64,000 nt of DNA, from positions 1 through 64,000 of the forward strand of contig CALMED010000006.1 of assembly GCA_937862815.1 (NCBI GenBank), read 5' to 3'. The position numbers and the translations under genes are program-made. Below the pieces are notes generated by a model. That model did not search any database. It was not told the DNA's origin and saw only the letters and a list, made by a program, of their open reading frames with translations. The stretch is from an uncultured Chitinophagaceae bacterium (GTDB taxonomy: Bacteria > Bacteroidota > Bacteroidia > Chitinophagales > Chitinophagaceae). The number at the start of each line of letters is the position of its first letter. Position 1 is the first letter of the stretch. Shown here one piece after another: positions 7,736 through 16,441 of the stretch.

Positions 7736-9529
7736 TTAATCATCCAGCTTCAGCACGGCCAGGAACGCTTCCTGTGGCACTTCCACATTTCCGATCTGGC
7801 GCATCCGCTTTTTACCTTCTTTTTGCTTTTCGAGGAGTTTACGTTTACGGCTGATGTCACCGCCATAACACTTGGCGGTTACGTCTTTACGCATGGCCGA
7901 GATGTTTTCCCGGGCCACAATCTTTGCGCCGATGGCTGCCTGGATGGCAATCTGGAACTGCTGGCGGGGCAGCAACTCCTTTAATTTTTCACACAGCTTG
8001 CGGCCAAAATCCTGGGCGCGGCTGCGGTGAATCAGGGCGCTCAGCGCATCCACCTTGTCGCTGTTAAGCAGGATGTCCATTTTTACAATGTCTGCTTCCC
8101 GGTAGCCTATGGGATGATAATCGAAGGATGCGTAACCGCGGGTCTGGGATTTAAGTTTATCGTAGAAGTCGAATACAATCTCTGTCAGTGGCATTTCAAA
8201 GATCAATTCCACCCGGGTTTGTGTGAGGTAACTCTGGTTAATGAGGATGCCCCGCTTGCCCAGGCAGAGGGTCATGATGTTGCCGATGTAATCGGGTTTG
8301 GTAATAATCTGCGCCTTGATAAAAGGTTCTTCGATGCGGTCCATATAGGTTGGATCCGGCATCTCGGAGGGATTGTTTACAATAAGTTTTTCACCCCGGG
8401 TCGTGTAGGCTATGAAGCTTACGTTGGGTACAGTGGTGATCACCGTCTGGTTGAATTCGCGCTCCAGCCGCTCCTGTATGATTTCCATATGCAGCAGGCC
8501 GAGGAAGCCGCAGCGAAAACCAAAACCCAGCGCCTGGGAGGTCTCAAGTTCAAAAGTGAGGGATGCGTCGTTGAGCTGTAACTTGTCCATGCAATCCCGC
8601 AACTCTTCAAAGTCCTCTGTCACCACGGGAAAGATGCCGGCAAACACCATCGGCTTCACTTCTTCAAATCCCTGGATGGCCTGGGAAGCGGGTTTCACCA
8701 CGGTAGTGATGGTATCCCCCACTTTCACTTCTTTGGCATTTTTAATTCCGGTGATGATGTAGCCCACATCGCCGCAGCTCACTTCCTTCTTCTCGGTCAT
8801 TTTGAGCTTGAGAATGCCAATTTCATCGGCTTCGTACTCCTGATCGGTACTCATAAACTTCACCTTGTCGCCTTTGCGTATGCGGCCGTTGAGAATACGG
8901 TAATACACAATGATGCCCCGGAAGCTGTTGAACACACTGTCGAAGATCAGGGCCTGCAGCGGCGCATCCGAATCTCCTTTGGGCGAAGGGATGCGTGTAA
9001 CGATGGCTTCCAGAATAGCTTCCACACCCAGGCCGGTGCGGCCGCTGGCCAACAGAATTTCTTCGGGCTTACAGCCAATCAGGTCAATGATCTGGTCCTT
9101 CACTTCTTCAATCATCGCCCCGTCCATGTCAATCTTGTTGATCACGGGAATGATCTCGAGGTCGTTGTCAATGGCCAGGTAGAGATTCGAAATGGTCTGC
9201 GCCTGAATTCCCTGGGTGGCGTCTACCAGCAAAAGGGCGCCTTCGCAGGCAGCCAGGGCGCGGCTCACTTCATAACTGAAGTCTACGTGCCCGGGCGTAT
9301 CAATGAGGTTCAGGATGTAATTGTTTCCGTCGGTATGCTTGTAGTTGATCTGGATCGCGTGGCTCTTGATGGTGATCCCTTTTTCCCGCTCCAGGTCCAT
9401 ATCGTCCAGCACCTGGTCCATCATATCGCGGTCGCTGATGGTATTGGTGCTTTGCAGCAAACGGTCGGCCAGGGTGGATTTACCGTGGTCAATATGGGCA
9501 ATGATGCAGAAATTCCGGATATGCTTCAT
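7736..9529 (-). CDS. lepA: Elongation factor 4 (LepA)
   Basis: A 597-aa translational GTPase that acts on stalled ribosomes, of canonical length. The N-terminal G domain shows AHIDHGKST (P-loop, residues 11-19), DTPGHVDF (G3) and NKID (G4). The EF-G-like domains and the LepA-specific C-terminus follow, ending LKLDD. The frame stays open upstream to 9748, but the ATG at 9529 starts exactly where the family starts ([12 protein letters not shown]). A -7 box lies 17 nt upstream. Confidence 0.97.
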   Translation of the reverse strand: MKHIRNFCIIAHIDHGKSTLADRLLQSTNTISDRDMMDQVLDDMDLEREKGITIKSHAIQINYKHTDGNNYILNLIDTPGHVDFSYEVSRALAACEGALLLVDATQGIQAQTISNLYLAIDNDLEIIPVINKIDMDGAMIEEVKDQIIDLIGCKPEEILLASGRTGLGVEAILEAIVTRIPSPKGDSDAPLQALIFDSVFNSFRGIIVYYRILNGRIRKGDKVKFMSTDQEYEADEIGILKLKMTEKKEVSCGDVGYIITGIKNAKEVKVGDTITTVVKPASQAIQGFEEVKPMVFAGIFPVVTEDFEELRDCMDKLQLNDASLTFELETSQALGFGFRCGFLGLLHMEIIQERLEREFNQTVITTVPNVSFIAYTTRGEKLIVNNPSEMPDPTYMDRIEEPFIKAQIITKPDYIGNIMTLCLGKRGILINQSYLTQTRVELIFEMPLTEIVFDFYDKLKSQTRGYASFDYHPIGYREADIVKMDILLNSDKVDALSALIHRSRAQDFGRKLCEKLKELLPRQQFQIAIQAAIGAKIVARENISAMRKDVTAKCYGGDISRKRKLLEKQKEGKKRMRQIGNVEVPQEAFLAVLKLDD

Positions 9530-9545
9530 TCTAAAAATTGAGGTG

Positions 9546-9553
9546 CAAAGGTA
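9546..9553 (-). promoter_or_regulatory. -7 promoter box of lepA
   Basis: TACCTTTG on the minus strand is a perfect TAnnTTTG box whose end lies 16 nt before the lepA ATG. I see no clear TTTG at the usual upstream distance. Confidence 0.5.
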
Positions 9554-9715
9554 ATGGAAATCCAGGTCCTGCAGCATGTTCGGCCCAGGCAGAACAGGAG
9601 CATTTTCAGCCCCGGTTGCTCTATATGCGGCAAATTGTTTAACTTTTGACGCAGAATACGGCGGTGCAGCCCGAAAAAGCCGCCTGTACGATTGCTCATC
9701 AACCCCATTTGCTGT

Positions 9716-10054
9716 ATGAAACCTACAGACGTACAACAATGCCTGCAACTGCTGCAGCTTTGGAAACAGGAAGGTGTTCCGCTAAGCCAGATGGAACAAC
9801 GCCTGCTGGAACAGGAAACAGCCCCGGAACTGGCGGCCGAAGCTCTGCAGGAGCTGAAGCGGCAGCAAACGGATAAGAAACGCTTCTCCGGCTTCATGTG
9901 TTGCGGCATCGGAGGCGGTTTACTCTTCGCCAGTTTTCTCACTACCCTGCTTCTCTTTGATACAGAACACAGTTTTGCATTTTATCTTTACGGCCTCACC
10001 CTCATCGGAGTCACCGTTGTGTTTAAAGGACTGGTGGACCTCCTGGGGTGGTAA
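9716..10054 (+). CDS. Small membrane protein of unknown function
   Basis: About 112 aa. The N-terminal half is a charged, Gln/Glu/Leu-rich helix that could form a short coiled coil. The C-terminal half has two membrane helices (roughly 64-84 and 90-110). It is not a family that I recognise. The ATG at 9716 is chosen; an in-frame alternative start lies 8 codons upstream. Its stop lies 5 nt before the ATG of the acetyltransferase gene, which suggests one transcript. Confidence 0.65.
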   Translation: MKPTDVQQCLQLLQLWKQEGVPLSQMEQRLLEQETAPELAAEALQELKRQQTDKKRFSGFMCCGIGGGLLFASFLTTLLLFDTEHSFAFYLYGLTLIGVTVVFKGLVDLLGW

Positions 10055-10059
10055 CTACT

Positions 10060-10593
10060 ATGGAATGGATTATTTCGCCCGCTGTTGCAGCGGACATCCC
10101 GGCATTGGTAACATTGGTAAACAGTGCCTATCGGGGTGAAACATCCCGGCAGGGCTGGACCACAGAAGCCGACCTGCTGGAAGGCACCCGCACCGATGCA
10201 GAACATCTCCTTGAAGAAATGCAGGCCCCCGGCGTAACCCTGCTGAAACTGGAGGATGAAAAGGGACAACTCAGTGCCTGTGTGTATCTGCAGGTACAAA
10301 ACAATCACGAACTCTACCTGGGCATGCTTACGGTAGCACCCCACCTGCAGAACAAAGGGCTGGGCAAACTGCTGTTGCAGGAAGCGGAGCAGCGAGCCCG
10401 CAGCAACGGCCTGTCCGCCATTGTAATGACCGTAATCACTGATCGTGCCGAATTAATTGCCTGGTACCGACGGCACGGCTACGAGCCAACCGGCACCACC
10501 AAACCCTTTGTAGAAGGCGTGCACATTGGAGCCCCCCGAAAGCCCTTGCAGTTTCTGGAATTGAAGAAACCACTTACCGGAAGGCAACGTTGA
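10060..10593 (+). CDS. GNAT family N-acetyltransferase
   Basis: A 177-aa cytosolic acetyltransferase. The acetyl-CoA binding motif A is clear: LTVAPHLQNKGLGKLLLQEA at about residues 90-109, with the Q/R-x-x-G-x-G core, after the beta strand that begins LYLG. The late beta strand with WYRRHGYEPTG (about 136-146) is also typical. An in-frame GTG at 10048 would overlap the preceding gene, so ATG 10060 is taken. The substrate (small molecule or protein amine) is not predictable. Confidence 0.85.
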   Translation: MEWIISPAVAADIPALVTLVNSAYRGETSRQGWTTEADLLEGTRTDAEHLLEEMQAPGVTLLKLEDEKGQLSACVYLQVQNNHELYLGMLTVAPHLQNKGLGKLLLQEAEQRARSNGLSAIVMTVITDRAELIAWYRRHGYEPTGTTKPFVEGVHIGAPRKPLQFLELKKPLTGRQR

Positions 10594-10635
10594 TTAAACT
10601 GGTAAAATGACCTGCTTGGGGGTGGAAAACAACGG

Positions 10636-10664
10636 TTGTAATTGCTGGTAAAACATTACATTCG
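10636..10664 (+). promoter_or_regulatory. Possible promoter of the acyl-CoA-binding protein gene
   Basis: TTG (10636-10638), an 18-nt spacer and TACATTCG (10657-10664) match the phylum consensus with one mismatch in the -7 box. The ATG follows 13 nt later. Confidence 0.4.
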
Positions 10665-10677
10665 TGCAAAATTGATT

Positions 10678-10935
10678 ATGGACTTGCAGCAACTTTTTGA
10701 AGAAGCCGTCGCCAACAGCAAAACACTCAGCGATCGTCCCAGCAACGACACGCTGCTCCAACTCTATTCCCTCTACAAACAGGCTACGGAAGGAGATGTA
10801 AATGTTGATCCGCCCTCCAACCCCTTCGATTTTGTTGCCAAAGCCAAATACGAAACCTGGGAAGCGCTGAAAGGAAAGGCTAAGGAAGCTGCCATGCAGG
10901 ATTATATTGACCTCGTGGCCAAACTGAAATCGTAA
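10678..10935 (+). CDS. Acyl-CoA-binding protein (ACBP)
   Basis: An 85-aa soluble protein, the same length as the classical 86-aa four-helix ACBP that binds medium- and long-chain acyl-CoA esters. Family marks visible are LYSLYKQATEGDVN (about 29-42), the PFDFVAKAKYETWEALKGK block (about 49-67) with the conserved Lys, Tyr and Trp, and a final helix around the YIDLVAKLK stretch. Start at ATG 10678. ACBP is common in eukaryotes and patchy in bacteria, but is often found in Bacteroidota. It ends 4 nt from the convergent glycosyltransferase stop. Confidence 0.93.
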   Translation: MDLQQLFEEAVANSKTLSDRPSNDTLLQLYSLYKQATEGDVNVDPPSNPFDFVAKAKYETWEALKGKAKEAAMQDYIDLVAKLKS

Positions 10936-10939
10936 CTGG

Positions 10940-12088
10940 TTACAATCTGTTGTATAAACCAACCCACGCTTTCCCGATTGCTGCGTAGTTAAAAGCTTCC
11001 TGTGCCGTTACCGAAATGGCAACCCGGTCATAGTTTGTGTATTGCAGCATTAGCCGGTACAATGCATCGGCCAGCTCTTGAAGGTTTCCTTCCGGAACCA
11101 GTATCCCGTTTTCTTCTTGTACCAGTTCGCGTATACCGCCTACATCCGAACTCACCACCGGCAGACCGCAACACAATGCCTCGTTGATTACACAGGGCAG
11201 GTTTTCATACCGGCTGAAATGCACCAGTGCATGCGCCTTCCGCATCTGCTCCGCCACCCCCCCATAGCTGAGTGCACCGGTGAAAATGACCTGTGATGAC
11301 AGCCCCAGCCGGGCGGCCCGGGCACGCAACGCGTCGGGTGCCGGTCCCACCAGCACCAGTTCCCAATCACGGGTACGTTGTTGCAACAAGGCCAGCGCAT
11401 CCAGGATGCCTTCGGCATTCTTGAGCGGCAGCAACATGGACACATGCAGGAAGCGGAATCGCGCTTTGGTTGGCAAACCCGGATAGAACAGGTGCGTGTC
11501 CACCGCGTTGCGCACAACGGCTGTTTGGGGTAGCTGAAACAGGTACTCCAGGCGGCGCGTAAGCCACTCCGAAACAGAAGTAACGGCTTTGGCTTGTCGA
11601 AATGTATGTTCCGTTATGTACCGGAAATACCGGTTGCGGGTGGCATAACTACCGGGGATTTCCGGGAAGTAGGCGGAGTTGTGCTCGCTGGCAATAAAGG
11701 GTATACCGTAGCGCATCTTCAGCCAGAGTGCCGCCGCGCCGGCCTTAACCGGCACATGCACATGTACCAGGTCGGGGCGGCCATGGGTTTCGATGTAGGC
11801 GGCGAGAATGCGGCGGTAGGCAGAGCGGTAGTTGCGGTTAAACACCAGGCGGTCGAGAGGGGCCGGCAACCCGGGCCAGGACAAAGCATGCACGGTGGCC
11901 TGCAACTGACCGGCTTTTGTTTCTGTTGTTGTTGGCGCCTGCCCTTTCAACAGTGTGGTATTTTGCACGAGGTGAATCACCTGCACCGGCTGACAGGTAG
12001 CCAGGGAGGCCGCATGCCGTTCGATGAAATCGCCATCGTAAGGATCCAGCGGACCGGGATACCAGCTGCACAACCAGAGTACATGCAT
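10940..12088 (-). CDS. Family 4 glycosyltransferase
   Basis: A 382-aa GT-B enzyme with the DUF1972/Glyco_transf_4-like N-terminal half (CSWYPGPLDPYDGDFIERHA, about 7-26) and a GT1-type C-terminal half. The sugar-nucleotide region contains SRYENLPCVINEALCCGLPVV (about 295-315), with the E-x7-E arrangement, then SDVGGIRELV. It starts 1 nt after the methyltransferase stop, as the last gene of a leftward flippase-methyltransferase-glycosyltransferase operon. It probably adds a sugar to a lipid-linked surface polysaccharide. Confidence 0.9.
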   Translation of the reverse strand: MHVLWLCSWYPGPLDPYDGDFIERHAASLATCQPVQVIHLVQNTTLLKGQAPTTTETKAGQLQATVHALSWPGLPAPLDRLVFNRNYRSAYRRILAAYIETHGRPDLVHVHVPVKAGAAALWLKMRYGIPFIASEHNSAYFPEIPGSYATRNRYFRYITEHTFRQAKAVTSVSEWLTRRLEYLFQLPQTAVVRNAVDTHLFYPGLPTKARFRFLHVSMLLPLKNAEGILDALALLQQRTRDWELVLVGPAPDALRARAARLGLSSQVIFTGALSYGGVAEQMRKAHALVHFSRYENLPCVINEALCCGLPVVSSDVGGIRELVQEENGILVPEGNLQELADALYRLMLQYTNYDRVAISVTAQEAFNYAAIGKAWVGLYNRL

Positions 12089-12089
12089 A

Positions 12090-12815
12090 TCAGCGTCGTT
12101 TTACAATCAGCACCCAACAATCAGCGAGTCCGGGAAAGGCACGCTTCACCAGGTTGATGGTGCCGGAGGCGGCTCCGTAAAAAGCGGGCATCAACTGCAC
12201 CACCTCCCATTGTTCCACCGGGAATTTCTTTTGCAGGGTATAGGGTGAGAAATACCATTCGTGATCGGGATGCACCGACTCGGTTCCCTGCAGGGCCGCT
12301 GCCAGGTTATCCCAGGCGGCGTAGCTGGGAACAGAAACCACCAGTTCCTGCCCGGCCCGCATGTTACCCGCCAGCACCTTGATGAACTCCGCCGGATCCG
12401 GCAGGTGTTCCAGCAGTTCGCCGGCCAGCACCAGGTCGTACTGTTGAAGAAAAGTCGCTTCCACCTCTTCCAGCCGGCAGGCGGCTACCTGTTCATCGCC
12501 GGTCAATGAGCGGTACATAGCAACTGCATCTGCATCGGTATCGGTGCCGTACAGCGCTGCTGATACCTGCAGCAGGCGGCTGTGCAGCAGCTCACCCCGC
12601 TCCAGCTTTTCGCGGGTGAAGGGCGCATCGGCAAAGCCGAGGTGAAACACTTTTTTTCCGGCGCAACAGCTGTACAGAAAAGCGTCCCGCATCACCGGCG
12701 GGCCGGCTTGGTAAGGCTGAAGCCAGTTACGGCCTGTGCCCTGCAGCCTATGCGCCAGGCTGCTTTTCAGCAACCGCAGCGCCAGCCAACTTATCATCCA
12801 GCGAACAACATTCAT
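12090..12815 (-). CDS. Class I SAM-dependent methyltransferase
   Basis: A 241-aa methyltransferase of the Methyltransf_23/11 type. Motif I is degenerate (KKVFHLGFADAPF, about 54-66), an acidic strand end follows (YGTDTDADAV), and the motif after strand 4 is well preserved (YDLVLAGELLEHLPDP, about 125-140). ATG 12815 overlaps the flippase stop by 4 nt (ATGA), a sign of translational coupling. It probably methylates a sugar or lipid-linked intermediate of the surface polysaccharide; the acceptor is unknown. Confidence 0.82.
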   Translation of the reverse strand: MNVVRWMISWLALRLLKSSLAHRLQGTGRNWLQPYQAGPPVMRDAFLYSCCAGKKVFHLGFADAPFTREKLERGELLHSRLLQVSAALYGTDTDADAVAMYRSLTGDEQVAACRLEEVEATFLQQYDLVLAGELLEHLPDPAEFIKVLAGNMRAGQELVVSVPSYAAWDNLAAALQGTESVHPDHEWYFSPYTLQKKFPVEQWEVVQLMPAFYGAASGTINLVKRAFPGLADCWVLIVKRR

Positions 12816-14134
12816 GTTACAGTTTTTTGAGCCGGTTGCAGCAGGCGCGACCGTACAGCGTTCACAAAAGCAAGATCGGCCTTTTTGAAAGAATAAAAGG
12901 AGGTCCACCCGATACCGGTTTCGCGCTTAAAGTAAAAAGCACCCAGGGTAAAGCAAAGCAGATAACCCAAACTGCTGATAACGGCCGCTGCCATAGCGCC
13001 GTATGACGGGATAAAGAGCAGGCCGGCAGTACTGATGAGCACGAGACCCGCCGCTGAAATAACCAGGTTGTACCGTACGCGGTTAATGGCCGCAAAATAA
13101 GCGCTCAGCAGCGAAAGAGTTGCCAGGGCAAACAATCCGGGCGTTAGTAAAACAAACAGGCGGTACATATCGCCAAAAGTGGGCCCAAACAAGAAAGGAA
13201 AGAGCCAGTAGCCGGTGGCCAGCAGCAGGGCAACGGCTGCGAGGTAGGCCAGGTTGATGAGTCGCGACAAAACCACAATCCGCTCCTGCATCTCTTGTTG
13301 CAGCCCGGAGGCCGCCAGCGGAAAAATGGCAGCGGCGAGAATGGCGGGAAACAGGTGAAACAACTGCACGAGTCGGGAGGCCTGGATGTAATTGCCCATG
13401 CTGCTCCGGTTACCGGTGATCCATTCAAGCAACCAGTAGTCTACGCGGGTTACCAGGAAGAAAAAGAGATTGGCCCCGAAAGCCCATCCCGAATACGTAA
13501 TGATACGGCGCAGCAAACCGGGTCCGGGGAGCCCCTCTCCTTTCCAGCCAAAACGCAGCCCGAATAACAACCAGGTGATGACCCCCTGCAGGAAGAAACT
13601 GAAAAAGTAAACTTCCAGGAAGGAATAACCTGCCAGTTGCAGCGGCTTACCCGGTAGCCTGGTAAGGAGCCAGGCTGCAAGCAGGAGATTCACACCGGTA
13701 AATAGTACATTGGGCGTGATAAAATCGCGGCTGGCGTAGTACAACGCATTGAGAAAGGTAATGAGCAGGTTGCCGGTAATGAAAAACACGGCGGCCTTCA
13801 CCAGGGCGGCCCGCTCCATGAATTCGTTACCGGTACGTATCAACACGGTGGCAGCCAGCCAGGTAAGCAAGCCGGCCACCAGCACCCAACCGGAGGCGAG
13901 CAACAGCATCACCTGCGGGGATATTTGCCGGCCGGACACAAAGTAAGTAACCGAAGCGTCCATGCCCAGCGTTGCTGCAAGAAAGAAAAATGAGAGCCAA
14001 CTGATAAAGAAAAAGACCCAACCGGTTGCAGTTGCCTGCAGGTAGCGAGCCATAAGAATGGTCACCAGCATGGAGGTGATGAGGTAAAACCCTCTCCAGA
14101 AAATATGACCGGCAAACAGGCGGGAAAGATTCAT
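12812..14134 (-). CDS. Polysaccharide flippase (Wzx/MATE-like)
   Basis: A 440-aa integral membrane protein with 12 or more hydrophobic helices spread along its length. It starts with the LSRLFAGHIFWRGFYLITSML pattern of the polysaccharide biosynthesis transporter family. Such proteins move undecaprenyl-linked oligosaccharides across the inner membrane. It is the first gene of a leftward operon. Between its start and the divergent sua5 gene lies a palindrome with an extra half-site (14145-14172) that could be a regulator site. Confidence 0.85.
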   Translation of the reverse strand: MNLSRLFAGHIFWRGFYLITSMLVTILMARYLQATATGWVFFFISWLSFFFLAATLGMDASVTYFVSGRQISPQVMLLLASGWVLVAGLLTWLAATVLIRTGNEFMERAALVKAAVFFITGNLLITFLNALYYASRDFITPNVLFTGVNLLLAAWLLTRLPGKPLQLAGYSFLEVYFFSFFLQGVITWLLFGLRFGWKGEGLPGPGLLRRIITYSGWAFGANLFFFLVTRVDYWLLEWITGNRSSMGNYIQASRLVQLFHLFPAILAAAIFPLAASGLQQEMQERIVVLSRLINLAYLAAVALLLATGYWLFPFLFGPTFGDMYRLFVLLTPGLFALATLSLLSAYFAAINRVRYNLVISAAGLVLISTAGLLFIPSYGAMAAAVISSLGYLLCFTLGAFYFKRETGIGWTSFYSFKKADLAFVNAVRSRLLQPAQKTVT

Positions 14135-14144
14135 GCGGCTGGGT

Positions 14145-14172
14145 GTGCTAAATAGGTGCTAAATTTAGCACC
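14145..14172. promoter_or_regulatory. Operator candidate: 18-bp palindrome plus extra half-site
   Basis: GGTGCTAAATTTAGCACC at 14155-14172 is a perfect palindrome. A further half-site GTGCTAAAT at 14145-14153 is placed 11 bp (about one helical turn) from the same word inside the palindrome. It lies 10 bp upstream of the flippase ATG and 33 bp upstream of the sua5 ATG, where it could control both divergent promoters. Confidence 0.55.
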
Positions 14173-14205
14173 TTAATTTTAAAGTAAGCCCCGCAGAACT
14201 CATCC

Positions 14206-15192
14206 ATGTCACTTTTCGAAACCCGTATTGGCACCGATCTTGCGGAAGCAGCCGGCTTCCTGCGTCAGCAGGAACTGGTGGCCGTTCCAACCGAAACGGT
14301 GTATGGCTTAGCCGCCAATGCTTTTTCCGCTGACGCGGTGCTTAAAATTTTCGGGGTAAAGAACCGGCCGCGGTTCAATCCTTTGATCGTACATACCAGC
14401 AGTTTTACCAACGCGTTGGCCTTTGTGCAGGAAATACCGCCGGAAGCGGTCCGGTTGGCAGAAGCCTTCTGGCCGGGAGCGCTCACCTTGCTTTTGCCGC
14501 GTAACAACAAGATTCCCGACCTGGTGACGGCCGGCAGCCATCGCGTGGCCATCCGGGTACCGGCCCATCTCCTTACACTGGAATTACTGCAACAACTCGA
14601 ATTTCCCGTAGCAGCGCCAAGCGCTAACCCGTCGGGGTACATCAGCCCCACCACGGCCCAGCATGTGTGGCAGGGACTGCACGGAAAAATTCCGTATATC
14701 CTCGACGGCGGCCCCTGCGTCGTGGGCGTAGAATCCACCATCCTGGGATGGGATGAAAACGGAGCAGCAGAGCTGTACCGGCCGGGGGGCATTGCCACGG
14801 AAGCCATTGAGGAAGTGTTGGGGAAAAAAGTACGGACCCGGAAAGGAATGCACGATCAGCCTGAAGCGCCCGGACAATTAAAAAGTCATTATGCACCCCA
14901 TACCCCGCTTTACCTCGGTTCATTGCCGGAACTGCTGCAACAGTTCCGGCAGCAACAGGTAACCGTGATTAACTTCCGGGAATACCGTCCCGAACTGCCT
15001 GAAGAGCAGCAGTTGCTGCTGGCTCCTTCCGGCACGCTGGAAGAGGCGGCCAAAAACCTGTTCCGGATTTTACGGGAAGCCGATCAGCGTAAAGCTAACG
15101 CCGTGCTGGCCGAACTACTGCCGCAGGTAGGCCTGGGACGGGCGATCAACGACCGGCTGCAGCGGGCGCAGCACCGGATGAAAAGCAGCTGA
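14206..15192 (+). CDS. L-threonylcarbamoyladenylate synthase (Sua5 type)
   Basis: A 328-aa cytosolic enzyme that makes threonylcarbamoyl-AMP from threonine, bicarbonate and ATP, the first step of the t6A37 modification of tRNAs reading ANN codons. The YrdC domain fills residues 1-200, with VPTETVYGLAANA (about 27-39) and the Lys-Arg and SANPSG (about 139-144) nucleotide-binding parts. The linker and the Sua5-specific C-terminal domain (about 225-328) make it the long two-domain form, unlike short E. coli TsaC. Its stop is 1 nt from the convergent hemerythrin-like gene. Confidence 0.93.
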   Translation: MSLFETRIGTDLAEAAGFLRQQELVAVPTETVYGLAANAFSADAVLKIFGVKNRPRFNPLIVHTSSFTNALAFVQEIPPEAVRLAEAFWPGALTLLLPRNNKIPDLVTAGSHRVAIRVPAHLLTLELLQQLEFPVAAPSANPSGYISPTTAQHVWQGLHGKIPYILDGGPCVVGVESTILGWDENGAAELYRPGGIATEAIEEVLGKKVRTRKGMHDQPEAPGQLKSHYAPHTPLYLGSLPELLQQFRQQQVTVINFREYRPELPEEQQLLLAPSGTLEEAAKNLFRILREADQRKANAVLAELLPQVGLGRAINDRLQRAQHRMKSS

Positions 15193-15193
15193 T

Positions 15194-15664
15194 TTATTCC
15201 CAGAATCTTACCGGGTAGGTGTCGCAGGACCCGGCGGGAAGGTCTTCCAGTTGTTTTCCGGCCCGTTCCAATACCTCGGGTGGAACGGTATCCTGAATGG
15301 CTTCAAAAAATTCCCGCTCCTCAAACCGGATGTGTGCTTCCAGCAGTTCATAAAAAGCAGTAATCACACGGGCATCGGCCGTTTCTTCCCGGAACTGCAG
15401 AATGAACTCCCGGATGCGGGCATGCTCCTGCCGCATACGGTCGAAGTGAAGTTGCAGTCCGGGAGTCTCCAACACACCAGGGTTGAGATGCAGCTCTTCG
15501 GCAAGAAAATGCCGACGTAGCTCCTGTTCCCAGAGACGGAGGACAAAATCCTGCATCAGTGCCGGGTTGGCCTGTTTTTGCACCCCTTTCTTCAGCAACA
15601 GCACTGCCATGAGACCGTTATGGTGCTGGTGCGACAGGGGATGCAGGTTGGAATTGCGGTTCAT
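15194..15664 (-). CDS. Hemerythrin-like (HHE) domain protein
   Basis: A 156-aa four-helix protein with iron-ligand candidates in the order H-x3-HHNG near residues 9-16, HFLAEELHL (about 54-62), H in the third helix (HARIRE) and HIRFEEREFFE (about 110-120). Such proteins bind a di-iron centre used in oxygen or nitric oxide sensing or iron repair. ATG 15664 is preferred over a TTG 3 codons upstream. It lies 12 nt after tpiA in the same direction, so it may be the tail of the GlmU-like/tpiA operon. Confidence 0.82.
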   Translation of the reverse strand: MNRNSNLHPLSHQHHNGLMAVLLLKKGVQKQANPALMQDFVLRLWEQELRRHFLAEELHLNPGVLETPGLQLHFDRMRQEHARIREFILQFREETADARVITAFYELLEAHIRFEEREFFEAIQDTVPPEVLERAGKQLEDLPAGSCDTYPVRFWE

Positions 15665-15676
15665 ATATAGCAAGGT

Positions 15677-16441
15677 TTATTTCAATCCGGCTATCACCTG
15701 TGCAAATTCGTCTGCTTTGAGGGAAGCTCCACCCACCAGTCCACCATCCACATCGGGCATCCCAAAAATTTCAGCGGCGTTGCTGCCTTTAACGCTGCCG
15801 CCATAGAGGATGGAAATACGGGAAGCGGTGTCGGCGCCGTAGCGGCCGGCCAGGCTGGCCCGCAGGTGGGCGTGCATATCCTGCGCCTGTTGTGCTGTGG
15901 CGGTTTTACCCGTGCCTATGGCCCAGATGGGCTCGTAGGCAATGACGATTTTTTCCAATGTAGCGGCATCCAGGTGATAAAGACTTTCTTCGAGTTGTTG
16001 GGCCACATACGCGTTTTGTGTGCCGGCCTCCCGAACCGGTAACGCTTCGCCGCAACAAAAGATGGGCGTGAGGCCTTGGGCCAATGCCAGGTCCACCTTA
16101 GTGGCCAGAACTGTGTTGGATTCGTTGAAGAATTCACGTCGTTCGGAATGTCCGAGAATGACGTATTGCACGCTCATGGACTGCAGCATTTCGGCGGAAG
16201 TTTCACCTGTATAGGCTCCCCGCTGCCAGGCTGCGCAGTTCTGGGCGGCAACGCCTACGTGTTTGATGCTGCGGGTCTTTTCCAGAGCCATTGAGAGGTA
16301 AGGAAAGGGAACGCCCAGGCTCACATACTGGTGATCGTTCAGCGAAAAAACGGAAGCGGTCAATTGATCCAGTAAATTTTCAGCCTCCTGCCAGGTAAGA
16401 TTCATCTTCCAGTTGGCGGCGGCAATTTGTTTGCGGTTCAT
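15677..16441 (-). CDS. tpiA: Triosephosphate isomerase
   Basis: A 254-aa TIM-barrel enzyme converting dihydroxyacetone phosphate and glyceraldehyde 3-phosphate. All catalytic residues are present: N10 and K12 in AANWKMN, H98 in VILGHSERR and E170 in AYEPIWAIGTG. The flexible loop and the phosphate-binding LYGGSV near the C-terminus are also intact. The ATG overlaps the stop of the upstream GlmU-like gene by 4 nt (ATGA), so the two are translationally coupled. Confidence 0.97.
   Translation of the reverse strand: MNRKQIAAANWKMNLTWQEAENLLDQLTASVFSLNDHQYVSLGVPFPYLSMALEKTRSIKHVGVAAQNCAAWQRGAYTGETSAEMLQSMSVQYVILGHSERREFFNESNTVLATKVDLALAQGLTPIFCCGEALPVREAGTQNAYVAQQLEESLYHLDAATLEKIVIAYEPIWAIGTGKTATAQQAQDMHAHLRASLAGRYGADTASRISILYGGSVKGSNAAEIFGMPDVDGGLVGGASLKADEFAQVIAGLK

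Noticed and set aside
9530..9748. An N-terminal extension of LepA by about 73 residues
   Set aside because: The extra residues do not belong to the family and run over a -7 promoter box; the ATG at 9529 starts the conserved sequence.
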